Shown here one piece after another: positions 24,528 to 33,230 of a stretch of 64,000 nt of DNA (position 1 is the first letter of the stretch; each line of letters opens with the position of its first letter). The position numbers were made by a program, and so were the translations under genes. This DNA is from JBHELB01 sp041859045 (lineage in GTDB: Bacteria > Hydrogenedentota > Hydrogenedentia > Hydrogenedentales > SLHB01), in assembly GCA_041859045.1 (NCBI GenBank), contig JBHELB010000053.1:81664-145663 (forward strand), given 5' to 3'. The notes beneath the pieces are model-generated. The model had not been told where the DNA came from, did no database searches, and saw nothing but the letters and a program-made list of their open reading frames with translations.

Positions 24528-26158
24528 GCGCGCCTGCCGAGCCACTCGACCGCACGCCGCGCGAGCACTATCTCAACACCACGCAAACCGTAGCGTCGTG
24601 GTTGCTCACCCGTGACCACAAGCGCATCGGCATTCTCTACCTTGTCTCGATTGTAGCCTTCTTCCTGCTGGGCGGCGTTTTCGCGCTTCTTATTCGGCTG
24701 GAACTCTTGACGCCGCAAGGAGACCTCTTTCAGGCCGAGACCTACAACAAGCTCTTCACGATGCACGGCGTCATCATGATCTTTTTCTTTTTGCTTCCTT
24801 CTATTCCTGCGGTACTGGGCAATTTTCTCGTGCCGATCATGATTGGCGCGCGCGATTTGGCTTTTCCAAAGATCAACCTTCTCAGTTGGTACATTTTCAT
24901 TCTTGGCGGCGCATTGGCAATGGCCTCCATCATTGCGGGCGGGGTTGACACCGGTTGGACATTCTACACACCGTATTCGAGCCTCTACGCCAATTCACAC
25001 GTGTTCAACGTTGCGCTCGGCGTGTTTGTCGCAGGCTTTTCTTCAATCCTGACAGGTCTCAACTTCATCGTCACGATCCACAAGATGCGCGCCCCGGGCC
25101 TCACGTGGTTCCGGCTGCCCTTGTTCATCTGGGCGCATTACGCTACATCGGTGATCATGATTCTCGGCACCCCCGTGGTCGCCGTGACCATTCTCCTCGT
25201 CGCGATTGAGCGCGTCTGGGGCGTGGGAGTGTTCGACCCGAAGCTGGGCGGCGACCCCGTGCTGTTCCAGCATCTCTTCTGGTTCTACTCGCATCCAGCG
25301 GTTTACATCATGATCCTTCCCGGAATGGGTATCATCAGCGAAGTGGTGGCATGCTTTGCCCGCAAGCGTATCTTCGGTTACACCTTCGTCGCGTTCAGTA
25401 GCCTCGCGATCGCATTTTTGGGTTTTCTTGTTTGGGGACACCACATGTTCGTCAGCAGTCAGTCCGCGTTCTCAGGCTTAGTCTTCTCGTTGCTGACCTT
25501 CTTGGTTGCCGTGCCGTCGGCGATCAAGGTTTTTAACTGGACCGCGACCTTGCACAAGGGGCGCATTTCCTTTGAAACGCCGATGCTCTACGCGTTTGGA
25601 TTTATCGGACTCTTCACCATCGGCGGGCTGACGGGGCTCTTCCTCGGCGCGCTCGCCGTCGATGTGCATGTACATGACACCTATTTCGTCGTCGCCCACT
25701 TTCATTACGTCATGGTCGGCGGCATGGTGATGGCGTTTATGGCCGGGCTCCATTTCTGGTGGCCCAAAATCACCGGACGTCTTTACCCCTCGTTGCTTGC
25801 CAATATCGCCGCCGCCCTTATTTTTGTGGGCTTCAACGGTACCTTCTTTCCGCAGTTCATTCTCGGCTACCTTGGTATGCCGCGACGCTACTGGGCCTAC
25901 AAACCCGAATGGCAGATCTACAATGAGGTCAGCACAGTCGGCGCATTTCTACTGGGGATCGGCTTCGTGATTCCCGTGGGCTACTTCCTGTGGTCGCTAT
26001 GGCGTGGCAAGACGGCCGGTGATAATCCCTGGCGGGCGGCCGGATTGGAGTGGATGACCTCGTCGCCGCCGCCCACGCAGAATTTCTTGCAGACCCCCGT
26101 CGTCGATTTCGAAGCATACGACTATGCGCGGATGGAGACGCAGCATGACGCACGGTGA
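24524..26158 (+). CDS. coxA: Haem-copper oxygen reductase subunit I, A2 type
   Basis: The 544-residue protein has twelve helices. Haem a and a3 ligands are visible as H in TMHGVIMIF and in HDTYFVVAHFHYVMVGG. CuB ligands are the His of FYSHPAVY with its Tyr, and GHHMF. The YSHPAVY motif replaces the HPEVY of A1 enzymes, so this belongs to the A2 subfamily that lacks the D-channel Glu and uses the Tyr-Ser pair. It is the catalytic subunit and reduces oxygen to water. The ATGA overlap with coxB couples them. Confidence 0.95.
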   Translation: MSAPAEPLDRTPREHYLNTTQTVASWLLTRDHKRIGILYLVSIVAFFLLGGVFALLIRLELLTPQGDLFQAETYNKLFTMHGVIMIFFFLLPSIPAVLGNFLVPIMIGARDLAFPKINLLSWYIFILGGALAMASIIAGGVDTGWTFYTPYSSLYANSHVFNVALGVFVAGFSSILTGLNFIVTIHKMRAPGLTWFRLPLFIWAHYATSVIMILGTPVVAVTILLVAIERVWGVGVFDPKLGGDPVLFQHLFWFYSHPAVYIMILPGMGIISEVVACFARKRIFGYTFVAFSSLAIAFLGFLVWGHHMFVSSQSAFSGLVFSLLTFLVAVPSAIKVFNWTATLHKGRISFETPMLYAFGFIGLFTIGGLTGLFLGALAVDVHVHDTYFVVAHFHYVMVGGMVMAFMAGLHFWWPKITGRLYPSLLANIAAALIFVGFNGTFFPQFILGYLGMPRRYWAYKPEWQIYNEVSTVGAFLLGIGFVIPVGYFLWSLWRGKTAGDNPWRAAGLEWMTSSPPPTQNFLQTPVVDFEAYDYARMETQHDAR

Positions 26159-26798
26159 TTCACTCGTCGCTCATCAGTTCGAGGACATCGAGCAACAGCG
26201 TTCGTCGGCCGTGCTCGGGATGTGGCTTTTTCTCATCACCGAGATCATGTTCTTCGGCGGTCTGTTCACGGCGTACCTCGTCTACCGCCTCATGTACCCT
26301 GCCGCCTTTCACGAGGGCGTGCAGGAACTCAGCATTCCGCTTGGCGCGGTGAATACCCTCATTCTCCAAATGAGCAGTCTGACGATGGCCTGGGCCGTTG
26401 CAGGGGCGCAACGTGCCAATCGGCGCGCTCTCACGTTTCATCTGCTGCTAACGATCATTCTCGGCCTGGCCTTCTTGGGCATCAAGGCCTTCGAATACCA
26501 CCACAAATATGTGCACCACCTCGTGCCCGGCCCGTTGTTTCAGTTCGAGGGCTCCGCTCCACGCGAGACCGAGATGTTTTTCATGCTCTACTTCTGCCTG
26601 ACCGGGGTGCATGCCCTGCACATGATTATTGGCATCGTGATTATGGCCGTGCTGGCCGGCCTCGCCCTGCGCGGTTCTTTCCTAGGCCCGCGATATCTTC
26701 CCATAGAATTGTTTGGGTATTACTGGCACTTCGTTGACATCGTCTGGGTGTTCCTGTTCCCGTTGCTCTACGTGATGGACAAACTTCCCCATGTCTAA
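26145..26798 (+). CDS. coxC: Cytochrome c oxidase subunit III
   Basis: The 217-residue protein has five or six transmembrane helices, with family motifs LGMWLFLITEIMFFGGLF and ALHMIIGIV near the end and YYWHFVDIVWVFLFP at the C-terminus. Translation begins at ATG 26145 inside the coxA end (14-bp overlap); an upstream in-frame start at 26124 is less likely. It stabilises subunit I. The next gene overlaps by eight bases. Confidence 0.93.
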   Translation: MTHGDSLVAHQFEDIEQQRSSAVLGMWLFLITEIMFFGGLFTAYLVYRLMYPAAFHEGVQELSIPLGAVNTLILQMSSLTMAWAVAGAQRANRRALTFHLLLTIILGLAFLGIKAFEYHHKYVHHLVPGPLFQFEGSAPRETEMFFMLYFCLTGVHALHMIIGIVIMAVLAGLALRGSFLGPRYLPIELFGYYWHFVDIVWVFLFPLLYVMDKLPHV

Positions 26799-27099
26799 AC
26801 CTGATTTCGAACAGATCGATCTAAGAGCGCACTACCTGGCGTTCGCCGCGCTCACGGCGCTGCTCCTCCTGACCCTGCTGCCTGGCTACGTGAACTTCGG
26901 GCAGTTCGCGCCGGTGGCCGTCGTTGGGCTGGCCATACTCCGCGCGGCGATCATCGTCTTTTACTTCATCAACCTCCGCCATACCGGGCCGCTCGTGGCC
27001 CTGTTTGCGGGTATTGGCTTTTTCTGGCTGCTCGTACTCTTTCTGTTGACGCTGTCCGACTTCCTGACGCGTTCGTGGACTCCTGTGCTCGGGTGGTAA
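26791..27099 (+). CDS. coxD: Cytochrome c oxidase subunit IV (prokaryotic type)
   Basis: This 102-residue protein has three hydrophobic helices and the family pattern ILRAAIIVFYFINLRHTGPL. It is the small oxidase subunit found last in many act-cox operons. ATG overlaps the coxC stop by eight bases. Its stop ends the operon. A 145-base gap follows without a clear terminator. Confidence 0.85.
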   Translation: MSKPDFEQIDLRAHYLAFAALTALLLLTLLPGYVNFGQFAPVAVVGLAILRAAIIVFYFINLRHTGPLVALFAGIGFFWLLVLFLLTLSDFLTRSWTPVLGW

Positions 27100-27244
27100 G
27101 TCTCAGCCGCGTTCTCTTGAAAACGGTTCCTTTATCTCCACTCCTGCTTGACTTACGGCGGCAGCAGCAAAATCCTCGACACCGAAGTTTTGCGCGTCGC
27201 CCCAGGGAATGTTAGTCTTCCGGCAGAGAGAAGGAGCATCTTCG

Positions 27245-28696
27245 ATGAGTAACGCGTCTTGGATGAATGACGATTTTTTGCTTGAGACGGATTGTGCGCG
27301 CAGGCTCTACCATGAGTTTGCCGAGGCACTTCCCATCGTCGATTTTCATTGCCACCTTTCCCCCGCGCTTATTGCGCAGGATCATCGATTTGCGGACTTG
27401 GCGGAAATCTGGCTCGGTGGCGACCACTACAAGTGGCGAGCCATGCGCGCCTGCGGCGTACCTGAGCGGTATTGCACGGGAGACGCGCCGCCATGGGAAA
27501 AATTTCAGAAGTGGGCAGAGGTCGTGCCGCAACTTCTGCGGAACCCGATCTATCATTGGACACACCTCGAGTTGCGACGGCCCTTTGGCATCGCGGACCG
27601 CGTATTGAACCCTGTTACAGCGGAAAGCATTTGGAAAGAATGCAACGAGAAACTGGCGCAGCCCGCGTTCTCCGCTCGGGGCATCATGAAGTCGATGAAG
27701 GTGACATTGGTCTGCACAACGGATGACCCCACCGATTCGCTCGAGCATCACCGCGCCATCGCGCAGGATTCCGCATTTGCGATCCGTGTGCTGCCTACAT
27801 GGCGTCCGGACCGCGCGATGGCGATCGAAACGCCCGCAGCATTCAATGCGTGGATCGATGCGTTGGCGGCAGCGACGAATCGGGAAGTCGCCACTTACGA
27901 CGATTATCTTGAGGCTTTGCGCGAGCGCCAGTCCGTCTTCCATGAGCACGGTTGCCGTTTGTCCGATCACGGTCTCAGCGAGGTCCCCTCTATCGCCTGC
28001 ACATCTCGCGAGGCCGCTGTCATTTTCACGAGAGTCCGAGAAGGCGCTTCTCTAGCTCCGGATGAAACCGTGCGATTCCGAGGCGCATTGCTTCATGAGC
28101 TGTTGACAATGAATCACAGATTCGGTTGGACGCAACAACTCCACGTCGGGGCGCTGCGCAATGTGAATTCACGTATGTTCGAACGCCTCGGGCCGGATAC
28201 CGGCTACGATTCCATTAGCGATGCGGAGGTGGTGCGTCCTCTGGCCGCCGTGCTCGACCGTCTTGAGCGCGAGGGATGCCTCACACGCACGATCGCTTAT
28301 AACCTGAATCCTCGCGACAACGAGGCGATGGTGACCATGCTGGGAAATTTCCAGGACGGTGAAACGCCAGGCCGCATGCAACACGGCGCAGCGTGGTGGT
28401 TCCTAGATCAAGCAGACGGTATGCGGCGTCAACTCGAGGCATTGTCGCAGCTTGGGGTCCTGAGTCAGTTTGTGGGAATGGTTACCGACAGCCGCTCCTT
28501 CCTGAGCTATACGCGGCACGAGTATTTTCGGCGGCTCGTGTGTAATATCTTGGGAGACGAGATGGCGCGAGGGCTCCTTCCGAGCGACTTTGCCCTCGTT
28601 GGCGCGCTGGTGCGCGCTATTTGCCACGACAATGCGGCGACGTATTTTCGCTTCGGTGCGGAAGAAAACAAGGTGGCCGGAGAAAGGTCCTCTTGA
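27245..28696 (+). CDS. uxaC: Glucuronate isomerase
   Basis: This 483-residue protein belongs to the glucuronate isomerase family. The metal-site motif FHCHLSP is near the N-terminus. Other features are WRAMRACGVPER, KVTLVCTTDDPTDSLEHH, LPTWRPDRA and the C-terminal MVTDSRSFLSYTRHEYFRR. It interconverts D-glucuronate and D-fructuronate or galacturonate and tagaturonate in the cytoplasm. ATG 27245 follows AGAAGGAG; a longer frame starts at 27209. It stands alone between coxD and the chemoreceptor. It fits the uronate-catabolic theme of the genes at 35.9-41 kb. Confidence 0.93.
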   Translation: MSNASWMNDDFLLETDCARRLYHEFAEALPIVDFHCHLSPALIAQDHRFADLAEIWLGGDHYKWRAMRACGVPERYCTGDAPPWEKFQKWAEVVPQLLRNPIYHWTHLELRRPFGIADRVLNPVTAESIWKECNEKLAQPAFSARGIMKSMKVTLVCTTDDPTDSLEHHRAIAQDSAFAIRVLPTWRPDRAMAIETPAAFNAWIDALAAATNREVATYDDYLEALRERQSVFHEHGCRLSDHGLSEVPSIACTSREAAVIFTRVREGASLAPDETVRFRGALLHELLTMNHRFGWTQQLHVGALRNVNSRMFERLGPDTGYDSISDAEVVRPLAAVLDRLEREGCLTRTIAYNLNPRDNEAMVTMLGNFQDGETPGRMQHGAAWWFLDQADGMRRQLEALSQLGVLSQFVGMVTDSRSFLSYTRHEYFRRLVCNILGDEMARGLLPSDFALVGALVRAICHDNAATYFRFGAEENKVAGERSS

Positions 28697-28712
28697 TGAC
28701 CTCTCCCCGGCC
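28675..28712. terminator. Imperfect hairpin between uxaC and the chemoreceptor gene
   Basis: The arms GGCCGGAGAAAGGTC and GACCTCTCCCCGGCC fold with a few mismatches around the uxaC stop. The two genes converge here and no T tract follows. It may act as a weak two-way terminator or just slow transcription. Confidence 0.35.
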
Positions 28713-28726
28713 GTCTTCACCGCGTA

Positions 28727-31489
28727 CTAGAAATCGTCGTCCAGCGAAATGACCTCGTCCTTTCCGACAACCTTAGGACGTTCCCCATGGCTTAATGCGA
28801 CAGGCGTCGGGCTCTTCCCGCCGCGCGCGGAAACCGGCAAGCGGGGCGTCTGCTTGTATAAAGCCGGAGCGTTGCTTGCGCGGCCACCGGCGCGTGCGCC
28901 GGTGACGATCACAGTGAGTTGCTCGACGGCATCATTCAGCTCGCGCGCTTGCGCGGAGAGTTCCTCGGCAGCCGAGGCCGCCTCCTCCGAGTTCGCCGCG
29001 TTTGACTGCGTGACCCGATCCATCTGAGATACGGCCGTGTTCACCTGATCGATTCCCTGCGCCTGTTCCTTGGTCGCGCTGGAAACCTCTCCGGCGATTT
29101 GGGCCACCTTGGTGGCGGCAGAGGCAATTTCCTCGAGAATTGTCGCTACTTCTCCCGAAACCGACACGCCGTTATCCGAGTTCCGCTGTGATTGTTCAAT
29201 AAGCGCGGCGGTGTTCTTCGCCGCTTCGGCGCTCCGTTGGGCCAGATTGCGGACCTCCTCAGCCACGACGGCGAATCCTTTGCCCGCATCGCCCGCGCGC
29301 GCCGCTTCGACCGCCGCGTTCAACGCGAGCAGATTGGTTTGAAACGCAATTTCGTCAATGGTGCGAATGATTTTCGCGGTCTCGTCCGAAGACGCCTTGA
29401 TCTCGTTAATGGCGTCCGACATGCGTCGCATCGCTTCTCGCCCACGCTCCGCCGATGTGCGTGCTTCGTTGGCCATCCCGTTTGCCGTGTCGGCACTCTC
29501 CGCGTTCTGGCGCGTAACCGATGCCATCTCCTCAAGCGCGGCGCTGGTCTCTTCAAGGCTTGACGCCTGTTCGCTTGCTCCTTGCGCCATGGACTGGCTT
29601 GATTGCGCCACTTGATCTGCGGCGGAGTTCACCTGTTCGGCTCCGCTCGTCAATGCGCCGATGACTCTATTAATCGGACCGGTGATCGAGCGCGTGATAC
29701 TCCAGGCCAAGACAATCCCGAGAATAGTCGCGGCAATCAGACCGATGAGCATCACCGACGTCGCGCGCGTCAGATTTGTTGATGAGGTCTCAGCCAACTC
29801 CATTGTCTTCTTCAGTCCATTTACGGCTGTGTGCTGCGCGGCATCGAGCACCGCCTGTGCCGCGGTACCTCGTCTGACGTTGAGTTCCTCGAGCTTCTTC
29901 GACTCCATTAGCAACTGATTGACGGCGCTATGGTAGTCGTGCGAGGCTTTCTGCGCGGCGTCAATCTCTTGCAGATGCTGAGCGAGTTGGGTGATCTCCT
30001 TTAGTCGATTAAAGCGTTTATCCAACTCCTCGAAGTTTCCCATGGCGTCTTCGATGATCTTGGGACTGCGCCGAGCCTGCCCTTTCCACGCTGCTACGCG
30101 AATGGTGTCGGCAATTTCAAGCGCTTCATTGCTTAAGGTCAGTTTCTCCAGTCGCTCAAGCAACGCGGAAGACGCGGCGGTTTTCCCGCTGGGCGCATGG
30201 GCCGTCGCGGTAAGAGCATGTCCGCCGCCATGTCCGCCTGTCGACTCGATAGCCAAGAGTTCTGCTTGTTTGGGGTGCGCGCCTAGCCACTCCAGCTTAC
30301 CGTCTTCCACGTGATACATCGCGCCAACGACCTTGGCTTTCCCTTCCTTCACACAGTTACGTATCGCCTCGCTGCGTCGCAGAATATCCTCGATCGATTG
30401 CCATACGTTCTGCTTGATGGAGGGCGTCACCAACGCATCTCCGGAGAGTCCCGGGTTCTCGGCCTTTGCGGCATCCACTGCAGGGCGGATATTGTCGACC
30501 AACGGCGGGATGCTCCCGTGCAGCGCAGCGTCGGTCGCGACTGCGGTAACGGCTCCGCACTTCGAGTGCCCCAGGACGACGAGCAGCGGCGTGCCCAAGT
30601 GATCTACGCCGTATTCCGCCGAGCCAATCTCATCGGTATCGCACACATTCCCCGCCACGCGTACGATGAAGACATCCCCCACGCCTTGGTCAGTGGCAAC
30701 TTCGACCGGAACACGCGAGTCCGAGCAGCCTATGACGGTGACAAACGGCTTTTGTCCCTTGGCGGTTTCCTGAAGACGCGCCCGATCCTGATTGGGGTGC
30801 GTAGCCGTCCCGGAAACAAAGCGTGCATTGCCCTCCGACAAACGCGCCTGAGCGGCGTCGCCTGCAGGACAGGGCTTCGGTTCCACCGAGGCGACTGCCT
30901 TCGCCGGAGTTGTTGCGGCCTCCGCGCTGTGTTCCTCTTTAGTGCTTGCGCCATGCGTATCCGCAGTGGCCGCTACGGCTTCACCGGTGATATCGGACAC
31001 CATCAGGGCATGCTGGCCCTCGATAAACTCCGTCGTGGCCTCAACAAAAACTTTACCCGCCTCATCCATATGGAGACGGGCGTTTTCGATAGCCTCGATG
31101 TTCTTGACCGTTTCGTTGAGCATCGATTCATAGTTCTTTGCCTCTGTCTCGGCCTTTGCGGCGGCCTCCCCCAAATCTCCCAGATGTTCCTTCGACTCCG
31201 CGAGCGTCTTGGCCTTGCCTAGATGTTCGAGCACGGAGTTCAGACTCTCTCGGCCTTTCTTCAGAAACGCCGGATCCTCGGCCAAAACAAAGCCACGCAT
31301 GTTGTACATCGTAAGCAGTGAATAGCGCTCGACCGCATTGGCTACCTCGACCTCGGGGACATTTTCTTCGTCCAACTGCACGACCGAGTCTTTGACGTGA
31401 CTCATAACGACTATCGATGTGACCCCAAGCGCAATGGCCAGAAGCAGAAGAACTAGAAAACCACCTACAATCTTAAACGCGAGATTCAT
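28727..31489 (-). CDS. Methyl-accepting chemotaxis protein with a periplasmic beta-carbonic anhydrase domain
   Basis: The 920-residue protein has TM1 at residues 7-29 and TM2 at about 577-598. The periplasmic part begins as a helical sensor (residues 31-160, with TMYNMRGFVLAEDP) and ends as helices (440-575). Between them, residues 207-405, sits a complete beta-carbonic anhydrase: IGCSDSRVP (C255, D257, R259) and LGHSKCGAV (H308, C311), the zinc ligands and the Asp-Arg dyad. His-rich linkers flank it. The cytoplasmic part has a HAMP-like segment and the signalling hairpin (IAFQTNLLALNAAVEAARAG). There is no C-terminal NWETF-like receptor tail. The ribosome site is AAAGGGG. The role as CO2/bicarbonate sensor is inference. 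No other chemotaxis gene is in the window. Confidence 0.93.
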   Translation of the reverse strand: MNLAFKIVGGFLVLLLLAIALGVTSIVVMSHVKDSVVQLDEENVPEVEVANAVERYSLLTMYNMRGFVLAEDPAFLKKGRESLNSVLEHLGKAKTLAESKEHLGDLGEAAAKAETEAKNYESMLNETVKNIEAIENARLHMDEAGKVFVEATTEFIEGQHALMVSDITGEAVAATADTHGASTKEEHSAEAATTPAKAVASVEPKPCPAGDAAQARLSEGNARFVSGTATHPNQDRARLQETAKGQKPFVTVIGCSDSRVPVEVATDQGVGDVFIVRVAGNVCDTDEIGSAEYGVDHLGTPLLVVLGHSKCGAVTAVATDAALHGSIPPLVDNIRPAVDAAKAENPGLSGDALVTPSIKQNVWQSIEDILRRSEAIRNCVKEGKAKVVGAMYHVEDGKLEWLGAHPKQAELLAIESTGGHGGGHALTATAHAPSGKTAASSALLERLEKLTLSNEALEIADTIRVAAWKGQARRSPKIIEDAMGNFEELDKRFNRLKEITQLAQHLQEIDAAQKASHDYHSAVNQLLMESKKLEELNVRRGTAAQAVLDAAQHTAVNGLKKTMELAETSSTNLTRATSVMLIGLIAATILGIVLAWSITRSITGPINRVIGALTSGAEQVNSAADQVAQSSQSMAQGASEQASSLEETSAALEEMASVTRQNAESADTANGMANEARTSAERGREAMRRMSDAINEIKASSDETAKIIRTIDEIAFQTNLLALNAAVEAARAGDAGKGFAVVAEEVRNLAQRSAEAAKNTAALIEQSQRNSDNGVSVSGEVATILEEIASAATKVAQIAGEVSSATKEQAQGIDQVNTAVSQMDRVTQSNAANSEEAASAAEELSAQARELNDAVEQLTVIVTGARAGGRASNAPALYKQTPRLPVSARGGKSPTPVALSHGERPKVVGKDEVISLDDDF

Positions 31490-31889
31490 GGGACACCCCT
31501 TTCTAGCCCGTCACGCTGTTCCGGGCCACCTTCTCTTAATTTCATTGACCGATGATCTACCGCATCTCATCGGTCCCTTCCCTTAGAACTACCTGAATAT
31601 CTGTTCTGCTGCACGATCTCAACCCGAATTGCCCGGCCGAGAGCATCTGATATTTTAGACTTATCGTGCGTAGTATACGGGATTGCGGCATAATTTGCAT
31701 CAGGAAATTTCCCTAGGGGAGTCTCTGTCTATCTATCCCAGGCTTAGGTCTACCTATTTATTCGTAAACGGTATCTGCATGCCAAGGTACTGCTTGCACG
31801 TCAGCACGGCGTTCCTCTCGATCTTGTTCCGCTTGTCCTGGGCGCTTTACTTGTGGGACAATCCCTCAACTACATGCGAGGGGGAACCA
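31490..31889. other. Divergent intergenic region with a 9-bp inverted repeat
   Basis: This 400-base stretch separates the divergent chemoreceptor and trkA genes. It contains GACCGATGA (31547-31555) and TCATCGGTC (31567-31575), a perfect 9-bp inverted repeat with an 11-base spacer and no T tract, possibly an operator or a hairpin in the chemoreceptor leader. An upstream in-frame extension of trkA (31683-31889) is open, but its composition and the ribosome site before 31890 argue against it. Confidence 0.5.
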
Positions 31890-33221
31890 ATGAAGATTTT
31901 CGTAGCGGGAGGTGGCCGTGTCGGAGGGCATCTGGCCAGACTCTTGTGCGCGGACAAGCACAGTGTAGTGGTTTTGGAGCAGGAGGACTCCCTCGCTCAG
32001 CAACTTGAGAATAGCCTGGATCTTCGCGCTGTGGTGGGCAACGCGGCCTCCGTTGAGCTTCTGCGCGACGAGGAGGTGGACCAAGCCGATGTCTTTGTGT
32101 CGGTGACGGGCAATGACGAGGTAAATCTTATCGCGGCGGCGGCGGCCAAGAGCCTGGGCGCGAAGGTGGTGGTCGCGCGCGTTGATGACGAAGTGTACGC
32201 GAGCCAGGGCATGCTCTACGAGACCGTCATGGGCATCGACTACATCATGAGCCCGGCCGCATTGACCGCGCTCGAGATCGTTAAGTACATCGAAAACCCT
32301 GGTATCGTGGCCACCGAAGAGTTTGGGCGTGGCCGAGTGCAGATGCGCCAGATGCGGCTGACCAAGGCGTTGGTGAAGCCTGAACCCCTCAAACAGATGA
32401 AGCTGCCGGTGGGGGTGCTGATCGGCGCGATCAACCGCCGCGGTCATTCGATCATCCCCGATGGCAACGCGGTGCTTGAATTAGGCGATCTCGTAACGGT
32501 GGTCGGCCCGCGTGACCAGGTGGCGCAGGTGCAGCGTCTTTTCCACACGGCCGAGGCGCGGAGCGCGCGAGTGGCTATCATGGGCGGCAGCGACATCGGC
32601 TTTCATATGGCCCAAGTCCTGGACCACCGCAAATTATCCGTGAAGCTCTTCGAATGGAATCAGGCGCGCTGTGCCGAGATCTCGGCGGAGCTTCACCGGG
32701 TCGAGGTGGTTCACCGCGACGGCACCTCGCGACAGGCGTTGATGGAGGAAGGCGTCGATAAGTTCGATGTTTTCGTGGCCACCACCGATGACGACGAGCG
32801 CAACATCGTGTCGTGCGTGCTTGCCAAGGAAGTCGGCGCGGCGCACACCGTGGCCGTTATTAGTCAACCGGATTTCGCTTCGTTGGTGGGGCGTCTTGGC
32901 ATCGACCATATCGTCACGCCGCGCGCCTGCTTGTCCAATCGTGTCCTGCGGCTTGTTCACCAAAAAAGCGTTTCCACCCTCGCCGTGCTCGACGAAGGCC
33001 AGGTCGAGGTGCTCGAGTTTCAGGCGCGGGAAGGTTCGCCCGTGCTCGGCAAGCCGCTACGCGACGTACATTTCCCCAACCGCGCGTTGGTCGCCACGAT
33101 CGTGCGCGGCGATGAGGTCAAAGTCCCCCGCGGCAACGACGCGGTCCACGCCGGGGATTCGGTGATCTTGATCGCTGCACCGGATTCGATCGACTCGCTC
33201 CAGCGGCTCTTCCAGGGATAA
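31890..33221 (+). CDS. trkA: Trk-type potassium transport regulator TrkA
   Basis: The 443-residue protein has two RCK (NAD-binding) modules: VAGGGRVGGHLARLL at the N-terminus with the VLEQED turn, and IMGGSDIGFHMAQVL from about residue 230. Each is followed by a TrkA-C (RCK_C) domain (ALVKPEPLKQMKLPVGVLI and SPVLGKPLRDVHFPNRALV). It gates the TrkH/TrkG potassium channel at the membrane in response to NADH. ATG 31890 follows GAGGGGG. No trkH is in the window. The nearest downstream genes are unrelated. Confidence 0.92.
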   Translation: MKIFVAGGGRVGGHLARLLCADKHSVVVLEQEDSLAQQLENSLDLRAVVGNAASVELLRDEEVDQADVFVSVTGNDEVNLIAAAAAKSLGAKVVVARVDDEVYASQGMLYETVMGIDYIMSPAALTALEIVKYIENPGIVATEEFGRGRVQMRQMRLTKALVKPEPLKQMKLPVGVLIGAINRRGHSIIPDGNAVLELGDLVTVVGPRDQVAQVQRLFHTAEARSARVAIMGGSDIGFHMAQVLDHRKLSVKLFEWNQARCAEISAELHRVEVVHRDGTSRQALMEEGVDKFDVFVATTDDDERNIVSCVLAKEVGAAHTVAVISQPDFASLVGRLGIDHIVTPRACLSNRVLRLVHQKSVSTLAVLDEGQVEVLEFQAREGSPVLGKPLRDVHFPNRALVATIVRGDEVKVPRGNDAVHAGDSVILIAAPDSIDSLQRLFQG

Positions 33222-33230
33222 CGCAACGAG

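Noticed and set aside
30311..31222. A 303-codon plus-strand open frame in the chemoreceptor gene
   Set aside because: Antisense to the CA and sensor part of the receptor, whose motifs are unmistakable.
31683..31889. N-terminal extension of TrkA by 69 residues
   Set aside because: The frame is open but the translation does not match TrkA, and a strong GAGGGGG ribosome site stands before ATG 31890, where the family homology begins.
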